In this document: in pieces, positions 1 through 5,816 of the stretch
Layout: every line of letters starts with the position of its first letter
Numbering within the stretch: position 1 is the stretch's first letter
Source of the DNA: an uncultured Gardnerella sp.
GTDB taxonomy: Bacteria; Actinomycetota; Actinomycetes; Actinomycetales; Bifidobacteriaceae
Reading direction: 5' to 3'
Length of the DNA stretch: 11,487 bases
Assembly (NCBI GenBank): GCA_947292085.1
Contig: CAMYPN010000030.1
Location: 1-11,487 of the forward strand
The notes under the pieces: model-generated
The model's input: only the letters and a program-made list of their open reading frames with translations
Database searches by the model: none
Told to the model about the DNA's origin: nothing
Position numbers and translations under genes: made by a program

Positions 1-295
1 TTGCTGTAGTGTAGTCGGCAGTAGCTTTTTCGGATTCAGCCTTGTATTCTGCAACTTTAGATGCTAATTCTTTAGTTTCAGCAATAAGCGTAGCCTTTTC
101 TTCCGCGCTAGCTGTTGCAACCTTCTTACCGATAGCTTTTTGCTCAGCACGAGCATCTTCAAAAGCTTTAAGAGCAGTACGGCGCAAATCATCGTTGCGC
201 AAAACTTCATCGACGAGTTCAACAGATTCGCCACGCTTACGCTGCGACTCCTTTACCACGTCGGCATGTTCACGAATAAATTGAATATCAAGCAT
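1..295 (-). CDS. serS: Seryl-tRNA synthetase, N-terminal part (cut by left window edge)
   Basis: Reading the minus strand from an ATG at 295-293 gives 98 codons that stay open to the window edge. The protein begins MLDIQFIREHADVVKESQRK, the typical start of bacterial SerRS (MLDIxxIRxx). It continues as a Lys/Glu/Ala-rich stretch (about residues 30-95) matching the long antiparallel coiled-coil arm that grips the long variable arm of tRNA-Ser. The catalytic class II domain, which charges tRNA-Ser with serine in the cytoplasm, lies outside the window. A short G-rich stretch (AGGGG on the minus strand, 302-298) sits only 2 nt before the ATG, an unusually close Shine-Dalgarno if it is used. The gene diverges from the thioredoxin gene across an AT-rich spacer. 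Identification rests on the N-terminal domain only, but the match to the family start is strong. Confidence 0.9.
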   Translation of the reverse strand, partial: MLDIQFIREHADVVKESQRKRGESVELVDEVLRNDDLRRTALKAFEDARAEQKAIGKKVATASAEEKATLIAETKELASKVAEYKAESEKATADYTTA

Positions 296-330
296 GACCC
301 CTAGCCTAGTGCCGCAAGGCGACAGATAAT

Positions 331-360
331 TTATAAGCTCATATAGTGCCAATTTGTAAA
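331..360 (-). promoter_or_regulatory. Candidate serS promoter
   Basis: On the minus strand, TTTACA (360-355) is followed after 18 bp by TTATAA (336-331), a fair sigma-70-type pair. Transcription would begin near 324 and give a leader of about 30 nt before the serS ATG. The leader contains a small GCC-GCAA-GGC hairpin (about 311-320). The region is so AT-rich that chance -10 matches are common, so this is a moderate call. Confidence 0.35.
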
Positions 361-361
361 G

Positions 362-403
362 CCCATATAAATATCCGCATATAAACAGCTGCATATATAA
401 TTG
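362..403. repeat. Three 14-bp imperfect tandem units with CATATA cores
   Basis: CATATA occurs at 364, 378 and 392, exactly 14 bp apart, inside the imperfect units 362-375, 376-389 and 390-403. A fourth CATATA at 340 is out of phase. The array lies in the divergent spacer between serS and the thioredoxin gene, just upstream of the candidate serS -35. It may be a regulator-binding array or simply AT-rich low complexity. Confidence 0.5.
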
Positions 404-455
404 CGTTAATTACATCAATTACATTAATTAATTGTGTTTAATATTTGAATTGTTA

Positions 456-482
456 TTGAACAAATTGAACAATTTGAACAAT
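456..482. repeat. Three 9-bp tandem units TTGAACAAN upstream of thioredoxin
   Basis: TTGAAC starts at 456, 465 and 474, each followed by AAA or AAT, giving three near-identical 9-bp units. A related TTGAAT lies at 445-450. Each unit resembles a -35 hexamer (TTGACA), so the array may present alternative -35 elements or be a binding site. The rest of the 296-543 spacer is AT-rich and I see no gene in it. Confidence 0.65.
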
Positions 483-501
483 TAGATTGTTTAGATAGTA
501 T
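474..501 (+). promoter_or_regulatory. Candidate thioredoxin promoter
   Basis: TTGAAC (474-479), the last unit of the 9-bp array, is spaced 16 bp from TAGTAT (496-501). This would start transcription around 508 and give a leader of about 35 nt made almost entirely of the 20-bp direct repeat that follows. It is a plausible but unproven sigma-70-type pair. Confidence 0.4.
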
Positions 502-503
502 TT

Positions 504-543
504 ACTTACGAAAATTGGTAAATACTTGCGAAAAGGGGTAAAA
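504..543 (+). repeat. 20-bp direct repeat spanning the thioredoxin ribosome binding site
   Basis: Positions 504-523 and 524-543 are adjacent 20-bp copies that differ at four positions. The second copy carries AAAAGGGG (531-538), the likely Shine-Dalgarno of the thioredoxin gene. At the equivalent place the first copy has AAAATTGG, so only the second could bind the ribosome well. This supports ATG 544 as the start rather than the in-frame TTG at 526. Confidence 0.7.
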
Positions 544-915
544 ATGGCAGTAATTCACGCTACTCAAAACGATTTTGAAAAAATTGCTACTACTAACGAA
601 ATTATTGTTGTTGATTTTTGGGCTACTTGGTGCGGACCTTGCCGCGCTTTTGGTCCAATTTTTGAGAGCGTAAGCAATAAGTTTTCTGATATTCCTTTCG
701 TTAAGGTAGATATTGATCAAAGCCCTGATTTAGCAGAAACTGCCGCAATTAAAGCTGTTCCGACCATTATGATCATTAAGCGCGGAGAGGTACTTTACAG
801 ACAGGCAGGCGCTTTGCGCCCGGATGATTTGGAAGATTTAGTAAATCAAGCTAAAGCTTACGAGCCAAAAGACGACGAAAATTCTAACGACGAAAATTCT
901 GATAAAACTTTATAA
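544..915 (+). CDS. trxA: Thioredoxin with short acidic tail
   Basis: A 123-residue cytoplasmic thioredoxin that would reduce protein disulfides, normally recharged by thioredoxin reductase (not in this window). The active site is WCGPC at residues 29-33 (Cys30, Cys33) after the usual DFWA strand. The cis-proline is Pro73 in AVPT. The fold covers about residues 1-106. An Asp/Glu/Asn/Ser-rich tail (about 111-120) follows, encoded by a 15-bp duplication. The start at ATG 544 is set by AAAAGGGG at 531-538; the in-frame TTG at 526 overlaps that site and is unlikely. The gene is probably monocistronic, because a 192-bp gap with hairpins separates it from the next gene. Family assignment is firm; the paralog symbol is less certain, since a genome may have several thioredoxins. 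Confidence 0.93.
   Translation: MAVIHATQNDFEKIATTNEIIVVDFWATWCGPCRAFGPIFESVSNKFSDIPFVKVDIDQSPDLAETAAIKAVPTIMIIKRGEVLYRQAGALRPDDLEDLVNQAKAYEPKDDENSNDENSDKTL
874..903 (+). repeat. 15-bp tandem duplication in the thioredoxin tail
   Basis: The 12-mer GACGAAAATTCT occurs at 874-885 and 889-900 in a 15-bp period. It encodes DENSN then DENSD in frame. The unit length is a multiple of three, so gain or loss of a copy would change tail length without a frameshift. Confidence 0.75.
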
Positions 916-945
916 TCTTCTGAATCTTAGAAATAAAAAAAACAT

Positions 946-986
946 TACGAGAATGCACAAAACCTTGATTTTAAGCCTTTCTCGTA
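946..986 (-). other. Inverted repeat with minus-strand T-run
   Basis: TACGAGAA (946-953) and TTCTCGTA (979-986) are perfect 8-bp inverted copies around a 25-nt loop. On the minus strand the hairpin is followed, after ATG, by a run of eight T (complement of the A-run at 935-942). That resembles an intrinsic terminator facing leftward, although no minus-strand gene lies to its right. The loop is long for a terminator. It could stop antisense transcription into the thioredoxin gene or be a protein-binding palindrome. Confidence 0.35.
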
Positions 987-995
987 GGTGGAGAC

Positions 996-1007
996 TATAC
1001 TTATAAG
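996..1007 (+). promoter_or_regulatory. Candidate -10 region of the G5/transglycosylase gene
   Basis: TATACT (996-1001) overlaps TATAAG (1002-1007), two -10-like hexamers. The second lies 17 bp after TTCTCG (979-984), a weak -35 in the right arm of the inverted repeat. A start here would give a leader of about 95 nt containing the hairpin at 1042-1075. Weak evidence. Confidence 0.25.
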
Positions 1008-1041
1008 AACTTTAGAAACGAGAAAGATGACGTACTTACAA

Positions 1042-1083
1042 ATGCAGTTTCTTACAGTTTGTTGCGAGACTGCGTAGGTTTTT
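1042..1083 (+). terminator. Hairpin plus T-run upstream of the G5/transglycosylase gene
   Basis: ATGCAGTTTC (1042-1051) pairs with GAGACTGCGT (1066-1075), a 10-bp stem with two G-U pairs and a 14-nt loop. TTTTT follows at 1079-1083 after a 3-nt gap. It could be the thioredoxin terminator. If a promoter at about 996-1007 is real, it would instead lie in the leader of the next gene as an attenuator. The stem is only moderately GC-rich and the T-run is short. Confidence 0.45.
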
Positions 1084-1107
1084 AGCGTTTTAACAGCAGG
1101 GAGGGAT

Positions 1108-2091
1108 ATGACCAGTCACCGTAAGCCTACAGTCACACTTAGTTCTTTAAGCATGCGTCAATGGGCAAGAGTTGGCGTGATTGTTATTGGCTTTGTGGTT
1201 TTGGTTGCACTTGGCTGCCTTTCTCGTAATTTCTATTCTTCAAATCAAACTCACGTTTCTTCAGCAACGTCGTATTCTGCTACTGATAACTTCCCTGAAG
1301 TTTCTCGTGGCGCTACTCGTGACATATTAGGCAAAAATAACACTTCTTACATAAACGTTGTTATTAATGGTCACCGTAGAACTATTCTCGGCACTAACTT
1401 TACAGATGTTAAGTCGGTTCTTGATGCTGGTGACGTAACTTTGGAATCTAATGATGTTGTTAATCCTTCATTAAACACTAAAGTTACTGAGTCTACTGTT
1501 ATTACGATTCAAAGAGCCGGCGCAGATCTTGAAACTTCCGACGAGCCTATATCTTTTAATACTGTTAAAAAAGAAACATCATCGCTTCCTAAAGGAACTG
1601 AAAAAGTAGAAAGCGAAGGTGCTCCAGGTGTTATGGAAACGGCAAAGATTGTTACGCGCGCCGGAAATAAAATAGTTTCTTCTAATATTTTCACTTCTTT
1701 TGTAAAGCAAGCTCCACAAGATAGAGTTATTCTCGTTGGTACAGGCGGCACACATATTAGCGCTCAAGAGTCCATTGGTACTACAGTTCCTGCTGGCGAA
1801 ATGCAGCAGTGGGCTCATGATTGGCTTCTTTCTAATGGTTATTCTGAAGCTGATTTTACTGCAACAGTTTTCATTATTTCGCGCGAATCTGGTTGGCGTG
1901 TGAATGCTATGAACCCTTCTGGCGCTTATGGTTTACCTCAGGCTCTGCCTGGCCGTAAGATGTCTTCTGCTGGAGCTGATTGGGCTACAAATTATCAGAC
2001 ACAGTTACGCTGGTTCTGGAATTACTGCAACGGTAGGTACGGTTCTATTCAGGGTGCTTATAACTACTGGAGAAGCCATCACTGCTACTAA
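1108..2091 (+). CDS. Membrane-anchored DUF348/G5 protein with lytic-transglycosylase-like domain (Rpf/APF type)
   Basis: A 327-residue predicted cell-wall enzyme. Residues about 22-40 form one hydrophobic segment after a basic N-terminus (signal anchor or signal peptide). Residues about 80-136 resemble a DUF348 repeat. Residues about 147-212 match a G5 domain (FNTVKKE, SLPKGTEKV, VILVGTGG). Residues about 227-327 form a lysozyme-like domain with the hallmark ISRESGW (Glu260 as likely catalytic acid), NPSGAYGLPQALPG, and the end SHHCY. The family cleaves peptidoglycan glycan strands and includes resuscitation-promoting and aggregation-promoting factors. A strong Shine-Dalgarno (GGGAGGG, 1099-1105) precedes ATG 1108, though unusually close. 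Oddities are Cys307 and Cys326, the latter where relatives usually end SHHWY, so a disulfide is possible. Domain assignments are by eye; the exact substrate is inferred. Confidence 0.85.
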   Translation: MTSHRKPTVTLSSLSMRQWARVGVIVIGFVVLVALGCLSRNFYSSNQTHVSSATSYSATDNFPEVSRGATRDILGKNNTSYINVVINGHRRTILGTNFTDVKSVLDAGDVTLESNDVVNPSLNTKVTESTVITIQRAGADLETSDEPISFNTVKKETSSLPKGTEKVESEGAPGVMETAKIVTRAGNKIVSSNIFTSFVKQAPQDRVILVGTGGTHISAQESIGTTVPAGEMQQWAHDWLLSNGYSEADFTATVFIISRESGWRVNAMNPSGAYGLPQALPGRKMSSAGADWATNYQTQLRWFWNYCNGRYGSIQGAYNYWRSHHCY

Positions 2092-2123
2092 AAACAGCAA
2101 TTTGGCTATACTTTAGCTATAAT

Positions 2124-2167
2124 TTATCCGTAAATATTAGCCGTGAGCATTATCAGTAAATATTGGC
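2124..2167. repeat. Two 18-bp direct repeats upstream of the MFS gene
   Basis: TTATCCGTAAATATTAGC (2124-2141) and TTATCAGTAAATATTGGC (2150-2167) match at 16 of 18 positions with a 26-bp period. They lie in the 192-bp spacer before the efflux transporter, upstream of a possible -35 TTGACT at 2185-2190. The arrangement suits paired operators for a transcription factor, but no regulator gene is next to them. Confidence 0.55.
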
Positions 2168-2184
2168 TTATTGGTTAAATTTCA

Positions 2185-2253
2185 TTGACTGATTAAATTT
2201 TGTAGATAAAACATGCGCTAAATTCGCGTAGAATTAGTATGCTCTTTTAGAGC
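2185..2253 (+). promoter_or_regulatory. Candidate MFS promoter and leader hairpin
   Basis: TTGACT (2185-2190) is a good -35 match, but the best -10 candidates after it (TAGATA 2203-2208, TAAAAC 2207-2212) are badly spaced or weak. TAGAAT at 2229-2234 is a good -10 without a clear -35. A small perfect hairpin, GCTCT-TTT-AGAGC (2241-2253), lies 31 nt before the GTG start. A promoter somewhere here is likely, but its exact position is unresolved. No convincing terminator for the preceding gene is visible in 2092-2123. Confidence 0.3.
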
Positions 2254-2283
2254 TAAACATTGACTGATAAAGGAAACTGCACT

Positions 2284-3885
2284 GTGACAATTTCGCAGTG
2301 GCATAAACTAAGCCACTTAAATCACGCTCTTACGGGCGAAGAAGCGTATCATAATAATCGTCTTACTCGTCCTGCACTAATTTCACTTGCGATACTTACT
2401 TTTATAACTTTTATCGGTAATTTTGCTCAACTTCAGCTTACTGCAGCTCTTCCTACTATCGTAAAAGAGTTTGATATTAGCGTAACTACAGGCCAGTGGC
2501 TTACGTCAATATTTCAGCTGATTATGGCAGTTATGGTTCCACTTACAGCTTTTCTTACTAGGCGTTTTTCTACTCGTCAAATTGTTATTACTTCCATGTC
2601 GCTTTTTACTTTAGGATCAGTATTAGCGTGGCTTAGTAACGATTTTATGATGGCTCTTTTTGGCAGAACCTTGGAAGCAATTGGCACTGGTGTTATGTGG
2701 CCAGTGTTGCAGATTACTGTATTTTCTGTTTACCCTGTTACTCGCCGCGGTATGGCAATGGGTAGCGTCGGCATGGCTATGAGTATTGCTCCTGCAATCG
2801 GCCCTACTATTGGCGGTTTGCAAACTGATATTAACGGCTGGCGTTCTATATTCTTGTCTCTTACGATTATTGGCATTATATCAATCGTACTTTCTATATT
2901 TTTCCTTCACAATTTTGGTGAGCATGATCCTAATGCTCATGCTGATTTCTTCTCTGTAGGCTTGTCCGTTATTGGTTTTGGCGGATTAATGTTTGGTTTT
3001 ACAAATATAGAAGCTTATGGTTTTGAAAGCTTGTTCTCCTGGCTTCCTATGCTTATTGGCGCTTTAGGAATAGCTTGGTTCGTCACCCGTCAGATTCGTG
3101 CCGCTTTTCATGGAAAAATTCCACTTCTTGGTCTTGGAGTATTAAAAAATCGCTACTTTTTAACTGGCACTGTTTGCGCTTGCCTTACTTTTTTTGCGTT
3201 TAGCTCGATTATGGTTTTGATTCCGCTTTACATTCAGTCTGATCGTGGTTTTTCGGCTACTATGAGCGGTCTGATTTTGCTTCCTGGCGCTTTCGGAATG
3301 GCGATCTCTCAGTATTTCGGCGGCAGAATGCTTGATCGTTTTGGCGTGCGTCCTGTAGCCATGGCAGGCTCTTTAATACTTTTATTTGGCACTATAATGA
3401 TGAGCCTTATAGATATGTATACCTGGATTTGGTGGATTTCTATATGGCAATTTACTCGCCAAATTGGTATGGGTTTCCTTCTTATGCCTGTTACTACATG
3501 GTCTCTTAATTGTCTTAGTCACGAAGAGCTTGGTGACGGTTCTGCTGTTACTAACACTATGCGTCAATTATGGGGTGCTATTGGAGCTCCTGTTCTTGTG
3601 GTTACTATGACTGCTTTTACACAATGGCATTACGCTATTTCAGGAGGTCATGGTCATTCTGAGGATGTTGCGGCTAGCATTTTCGGCGTTCAGTGGACTC
3701 TTCGTATTAGCGCTTTAATTACAGCAATTATGGCTGTTATTGTTATTTTTGGCGTTAAAGGTGAGGGCGCAGGCTCGGCTCATCAGCTTGCAAGAAAAGC
3801 AATTAACCGTATGAAAGTTCTTCATATTCCTCACTCTAATGAGCATCGTGATGTTATTAACGATCACACTCATCAACAATACTAA
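2284..3885 (+). CDS. MFS drug-efflux-type transporter (DHA2/EmrB-QacA, about 14 TM)
   Basis: A 533-residue integral membrane protein, the usual length of proton-coupled 14-TM multidrug exporters. TM1 begins near residue 32 (ISLAILTFITFIGNF) and leads into LTAALPTIVKEF, typical of the family. The motif A-like loop TRRFSTRQ is near residues 92-99. The antiporter motif C ending GPTIGG is near 173-178, followed by WRSIF. Later segments include the characteristic GLILLPGAFGMAISQYFGGRMLDRFG. The GTG at 2284 is chosen because AAAGGAAA (2269-2276) is well placed before it; an in-frame TTG at 2260 lacks such a site. The C-terminal cytoplasmic tail is His-rich. The substrate cannot be read from sequence, and drug, bile or metabolite export are all possible. 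Confidence 0.9.
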   Translation: MTISQWHKLSHLNHALTGEEAYHNNRLTRPALISLAILTFITFIGNFAQLQLTAALPTIVKEFDISVTTGQWLTSIFQLIMAVMVPLTAFLTRRFSTRQIVITSMSLFTLGSVLAWLSNDFMMALFGRTLEAIGTGVMWPVLQITVFSVYPVTRRGMAMGSVGMAMSIAPAIGPTIGGLQTDINGWRSIFLSLTIIGIISIVLSIFFLHNFGEHDPNAHADFFSVGLSVIGFGGLMFGFTNIEAYGFESLFSWLPMLIGALGIAWFVTRQIRAAFHGKIPLLGLGVLKNRYFLTGTVCACLTFFAFSSIMVLIPLYIQSDRGFSATMSGLILLPGAFGMAISQYFGGRMLDRFGVRPVAMAGSLILLFGTIMMSLIDMYTWIWWISIWQFTRQIGMGFLLMPVTTWSLNCLSHEELGDGSAVTNTMRQLWGAIGAPVLVVTMTAFTQWHYAISGGHGHSEDVAASIFGVQWTLRISALITAIMAVIVIFGVKGEGAGSAHQLARKAINRMKVLHIPHSNEHRDVINDHTHQQY

Positions 3886-3893
3886 TTTTTTAT

Positions 3894-3969
3894 TTGTAAA
3901 AATCGTAAATCATGTAGAATTAAATACATCAGCAGCATACTGTTTAGCATGATTCTGCTATATGTGCTG
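3894..3969 (+). promoter_or_regulatory. Candidate promoter and structured leader of the Zincin_2-like gene
   Basis: TTGTAA (3894-3899) and TAGAAT (3915-3920) form a sigma-70-like pair with a short 15-bp spacer, 1 bp longer if TTTGTA at 3893 is used. Downstream, TAGCA (3945-3949) pairs with TGCTA (3956-3960) over a 6-nt loop, and CAGCA (3933-3937) can pair outside it with TGCTG (3965-3969). This gives a two-tier hairpin ahead of the Shine-Dalgarno AAAGGA (3979-3984). The function is unknown. Confidence 0.35.
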
Positions 3970-3992
3970 TAGTACGGTAAAGGACGATACTC

Positions 3993-5816
3993 ATGAACGA
4001 TGACACACTTCGCCAGTGGCTTATTGAATGCTTCGGGCCAGTTCAGGGAGAAGAAGCATGGAGGCAGTTCGAACAGCTTCCTTTTGAGTTGCGCGAGCAT
4101 ATTATGAGTCAAGACCCTGCTAGACTTCCTAAACCTGGGGATGTTCATGCTATGATGAGAGCTTTTACAGCAGGAGGCTTGAACAATCCTTACGAAATGA
4201 AGGAAACTCTCGAAGAGGGTCCTATTAACAGTAAACTTGCTAAATCTATAGCTCTTCAGAAAGCTAATGGAGATAATGGGAACGTAAACGCTGAGGTTGC
4301 CGATGCAGCAAGACGTTCGCTTAGTAAAGCTAATTTGTGGCTTGATATAACTTGTAATATTAATCCTGCTCCCGGCACCCCGGAAGTTCTTTCACGCTCT
4401 GCTTGGGTTGAAGGAACTCTTGACTCGTGGATTAAGTTTGCAAATCCTGTTGCTCGAGCCATTAATGACGCTTTAAGTGAGGTTATTGCTGAACGCTTCG
4501 GTGACATTGATAACGCTGAAGTTACTGGACTTTTTGCCGGCGCTGTGCCTATTCCTCTTCCGTCAGATATGAATAATCCTGTGCAGCTTATGAAACTGCT
4601 TGCGAATACTTCTTTCGCTATGCAACTCGGCGAAGCAGCTGGCGCTCTTTCGCATGAGGTTCATGGAAGTTTTGATCAGGGTATTTCTTTGTTGAAGAAT
4701 CCTGCAGGTGGTTTAATTCCTTACAATTGCATTGCTTACGCTAAATCTTGGGGATTAGATAATGGCGAAGTTATGGATTATCTTGCTTTGCGAGAAGTGG
4801 CTCACGCTCGACTCTTTGCGTCTGTACCGTGGCTTATGACTCGTTTTGAGTCTTTGATTATTAAATACGCGAACGCAACTAGCATTGATTTGAACGCTGT
4901 AGAAGATCAGTTAAGGGATGCTCAGAGCATGGATCCTTCGTCTTTCTCTGGCGCTGTGAATTTGTCGAAAGTTGCCAAAGGCGAGGATTCTGAAATACAG
5001 CAGCAGGCTTTGCATAGTTTGGAAACTCTGCTTGCGCTTACGGAAGGCTGGGTCGATTGCGTAACTTGGAGAGCTGGAGTTGCGCACATACCTCATATTG
5101 AACAGTTGCGTGAAATGATGCGTAGAGAGCGTGCTGCAGGCGGCCCTTCAGAAGTTACTTTTGAGTCACTTTTAGGTCTTCACTTGCGTCCTCGTCGTAT
5201 GCGTGAAGCTACTAAAATTTGGGAAGATATTACGAATAAAGATGGGATCGAGTCTAGAGATGCGATGTGGGGTCATCCTGATCTGCTTCCTGCTCTTCCT
5301 GAAAATTCTGTTTCTGCTCAGCTTTCAAATAATAATTCCAGCAGCAAAACTCTCAGTACTGAAGATTTCAGCACTGAAGTTTTTGACAGCGGAATTCTAG
5401 ACAGCGAAACTACCGACAGAGAAACTTCTACAAATTCTGATGAAGTAGCAGAATCTTCTGAAAATAAATCTCAGGAAACTGAAAAAACTGAAAAAATTGA
5501 AGAAAGTAATTCTGCACAAAAAATCAGTAAAACTGACGATGTAAAAGGCAGTGAAACCGGTAAAGAAGCAAAAAGCGAAACCGACAAATCTCAAGAGAAA
5601 ATAAATATTGAAGATATCGATATGTCTACTATCAATTGGGATGATGAATTAAGTAAGCTTCTCGAAGACGACGCTGCTCAAAAACAAAACGATACCGAAA
5701 ACGGTAGCGAAAACGATACCGAAAACGGTACCGAACCCGACAATAAGTCAGACAATAAGCCAGATAACTCTTCGGATAGTGACGATAAAACTGACGGCAC
5801 TAAAGAAAACGACTAG
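3993..5816 (+). CDS. Zincin_2/TIGR03624-type putative hydrolase with long acidic C-terminal tail
   Basis: A 607-residue protein whose first ~435 residues resemble the actinobacterial family annotated as zinc-dependent metalloprotease-like or putative hydrolase (Zincin_2, DUF2342). Supporting marks are NPVAR (151-155), the helix ALREVAHARLFASVPWL (265-281), LTEGWVDCVT (349-358) and the closing RDAMWGHPDLLPALP (422-436). The place of an HExxH zinc motif reads R267-E-V-A-H271, so the first ligand is absent; I recall REAAH in actinobacterial relatives, so this may be normal for the subfamily. Residues about 439-607 form an Asp/Glu/Ser/Thr/Asn/Lys-rich, probably disordered tail with 8- and 4-residue repeats. 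AAAGGA (3979-3984) fixes the ATG start. No signal peptide is seen. The 3' end overlaps the convergent helicase gene by 17 bp. Biochemical activity is unproven. Confidence 0.8.
   Translation: MNDDTLRQWLIECFGPVQGEEAWRQFEQLPFELREHIMSQDPARLPKPGDVHAMMRAFTAGGLNNPYEMKETLEEGPINSKLAKSIALQKANGDNGNVNAEVADAARRSLSKANLWLDITCNINPAPGTPEVLSRSAWVEGTLDSWIKFANPVARAINDALSEVIAERFGDIDNAEVTGLFAGAVPIPLPSDMNNPVQLMKLLANTSFAMQLGEAAGALSHEVHGSFDQGISLLKNPAGGLIPYNCIAYAKSWGLDNGEVMDYLALREVAHARLFASVPWLMTRFESLIIKYANATSIDLNAVEDQLRDAQSMDPSSFSGAVNLSKVAKGEDSEIQQQALHSLETLLALTEGWVDCVTWRAGVAHIPHIEQLREMMRRERAAGGPSEVTFESLLGLHLRPRRMREATKIWEDITNKDGIESRDAMWGHPDLLPALPENSVSAQLSNNNSSSKTLSTEDFSTEVFDSGILDSETTDRETSTNSDEVAESSENKSQETEKTEKIEESNSAQKISKTDDVKGSETGKEAKSETDKSQEKINIEDIDMSTINWDDELSKLLEDDAAQKQNDTENGSENDTENGTEPDNKSDNKPDNSSDSDDKTDGTKEND
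5681..5706 (-). terminator. Weak minus-strand terminator candidate for the helicase gene
   Basis: Read leftward, TACCG-TTTT-CGGTA (5706-5693) is followed by TCGTTTTGTTTT (5692-5681). It lies about 95-120 nt past the helicase stop, inside the tail-coding repeats of the opposing gene. The stem is only 5 bp and the T-run is interrupted, so it may be an accident of the DTENG-coding repeat. Confidence 0.3.
5691..5762 (+). repeat. 24-bp x2 and 12-bp x2 in-frame tandem repeats in the acidic tail
   Basis: Positions 5691-5714 and 5715-5738 are 24-bp copies (21 of 24 identical) encoding DTENGSEN and DTENGTEP. Directly after them, GACAATAAGTCA (5739-5750) and GACAATAAGCCA (5751-5762) encode DNKS and DNKP. 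All units are multiples of three, so copy number can vary without a frameshift. Confidence 0.8.

Noticed and set aside
42..284. Plus-strand open frame over the serS segment
   Set aside because: It is a Ser/Ala/Arg-rich shadow of the antisense SerRS coiled coil, with no ribosome binding site or recognisable domain.
362..543. CRISPR array or phage attachment site
   Set aside because: The repeats are too short and contiguous, with no spacers, no cas genes and no integrase nearby.
296..543. T-box or other aminoacyl-tRNA-responsive leader for serS
   Set aside because: The likely leader is only about 30 nt and shows no T-box sequence; serS T-boxes are mainly a Firmicutes feature.
502..720. Minus-strand open frame over the thioredoxin start
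   Set aside because: It lies antisense to a clear thioredoxin and its promoter and shows no protein-like features.
3882..4148. Minus-strand frame of 88 codons between the MFS and Zincin_2-like genes
   Set aside because: It covers the promoter and first 50 codons of a well-supported plus-strand gene and has no Shine-Dalgarno.
5305..5813. Frameshift or foreign insertion at the end of the Zincin_2-like gene
   Set aside because: The frame is continuous to its stop, the terminator directly follows, and a similar tail occurs on other genes, so a genuine low-complexity tail is the simpler reading.
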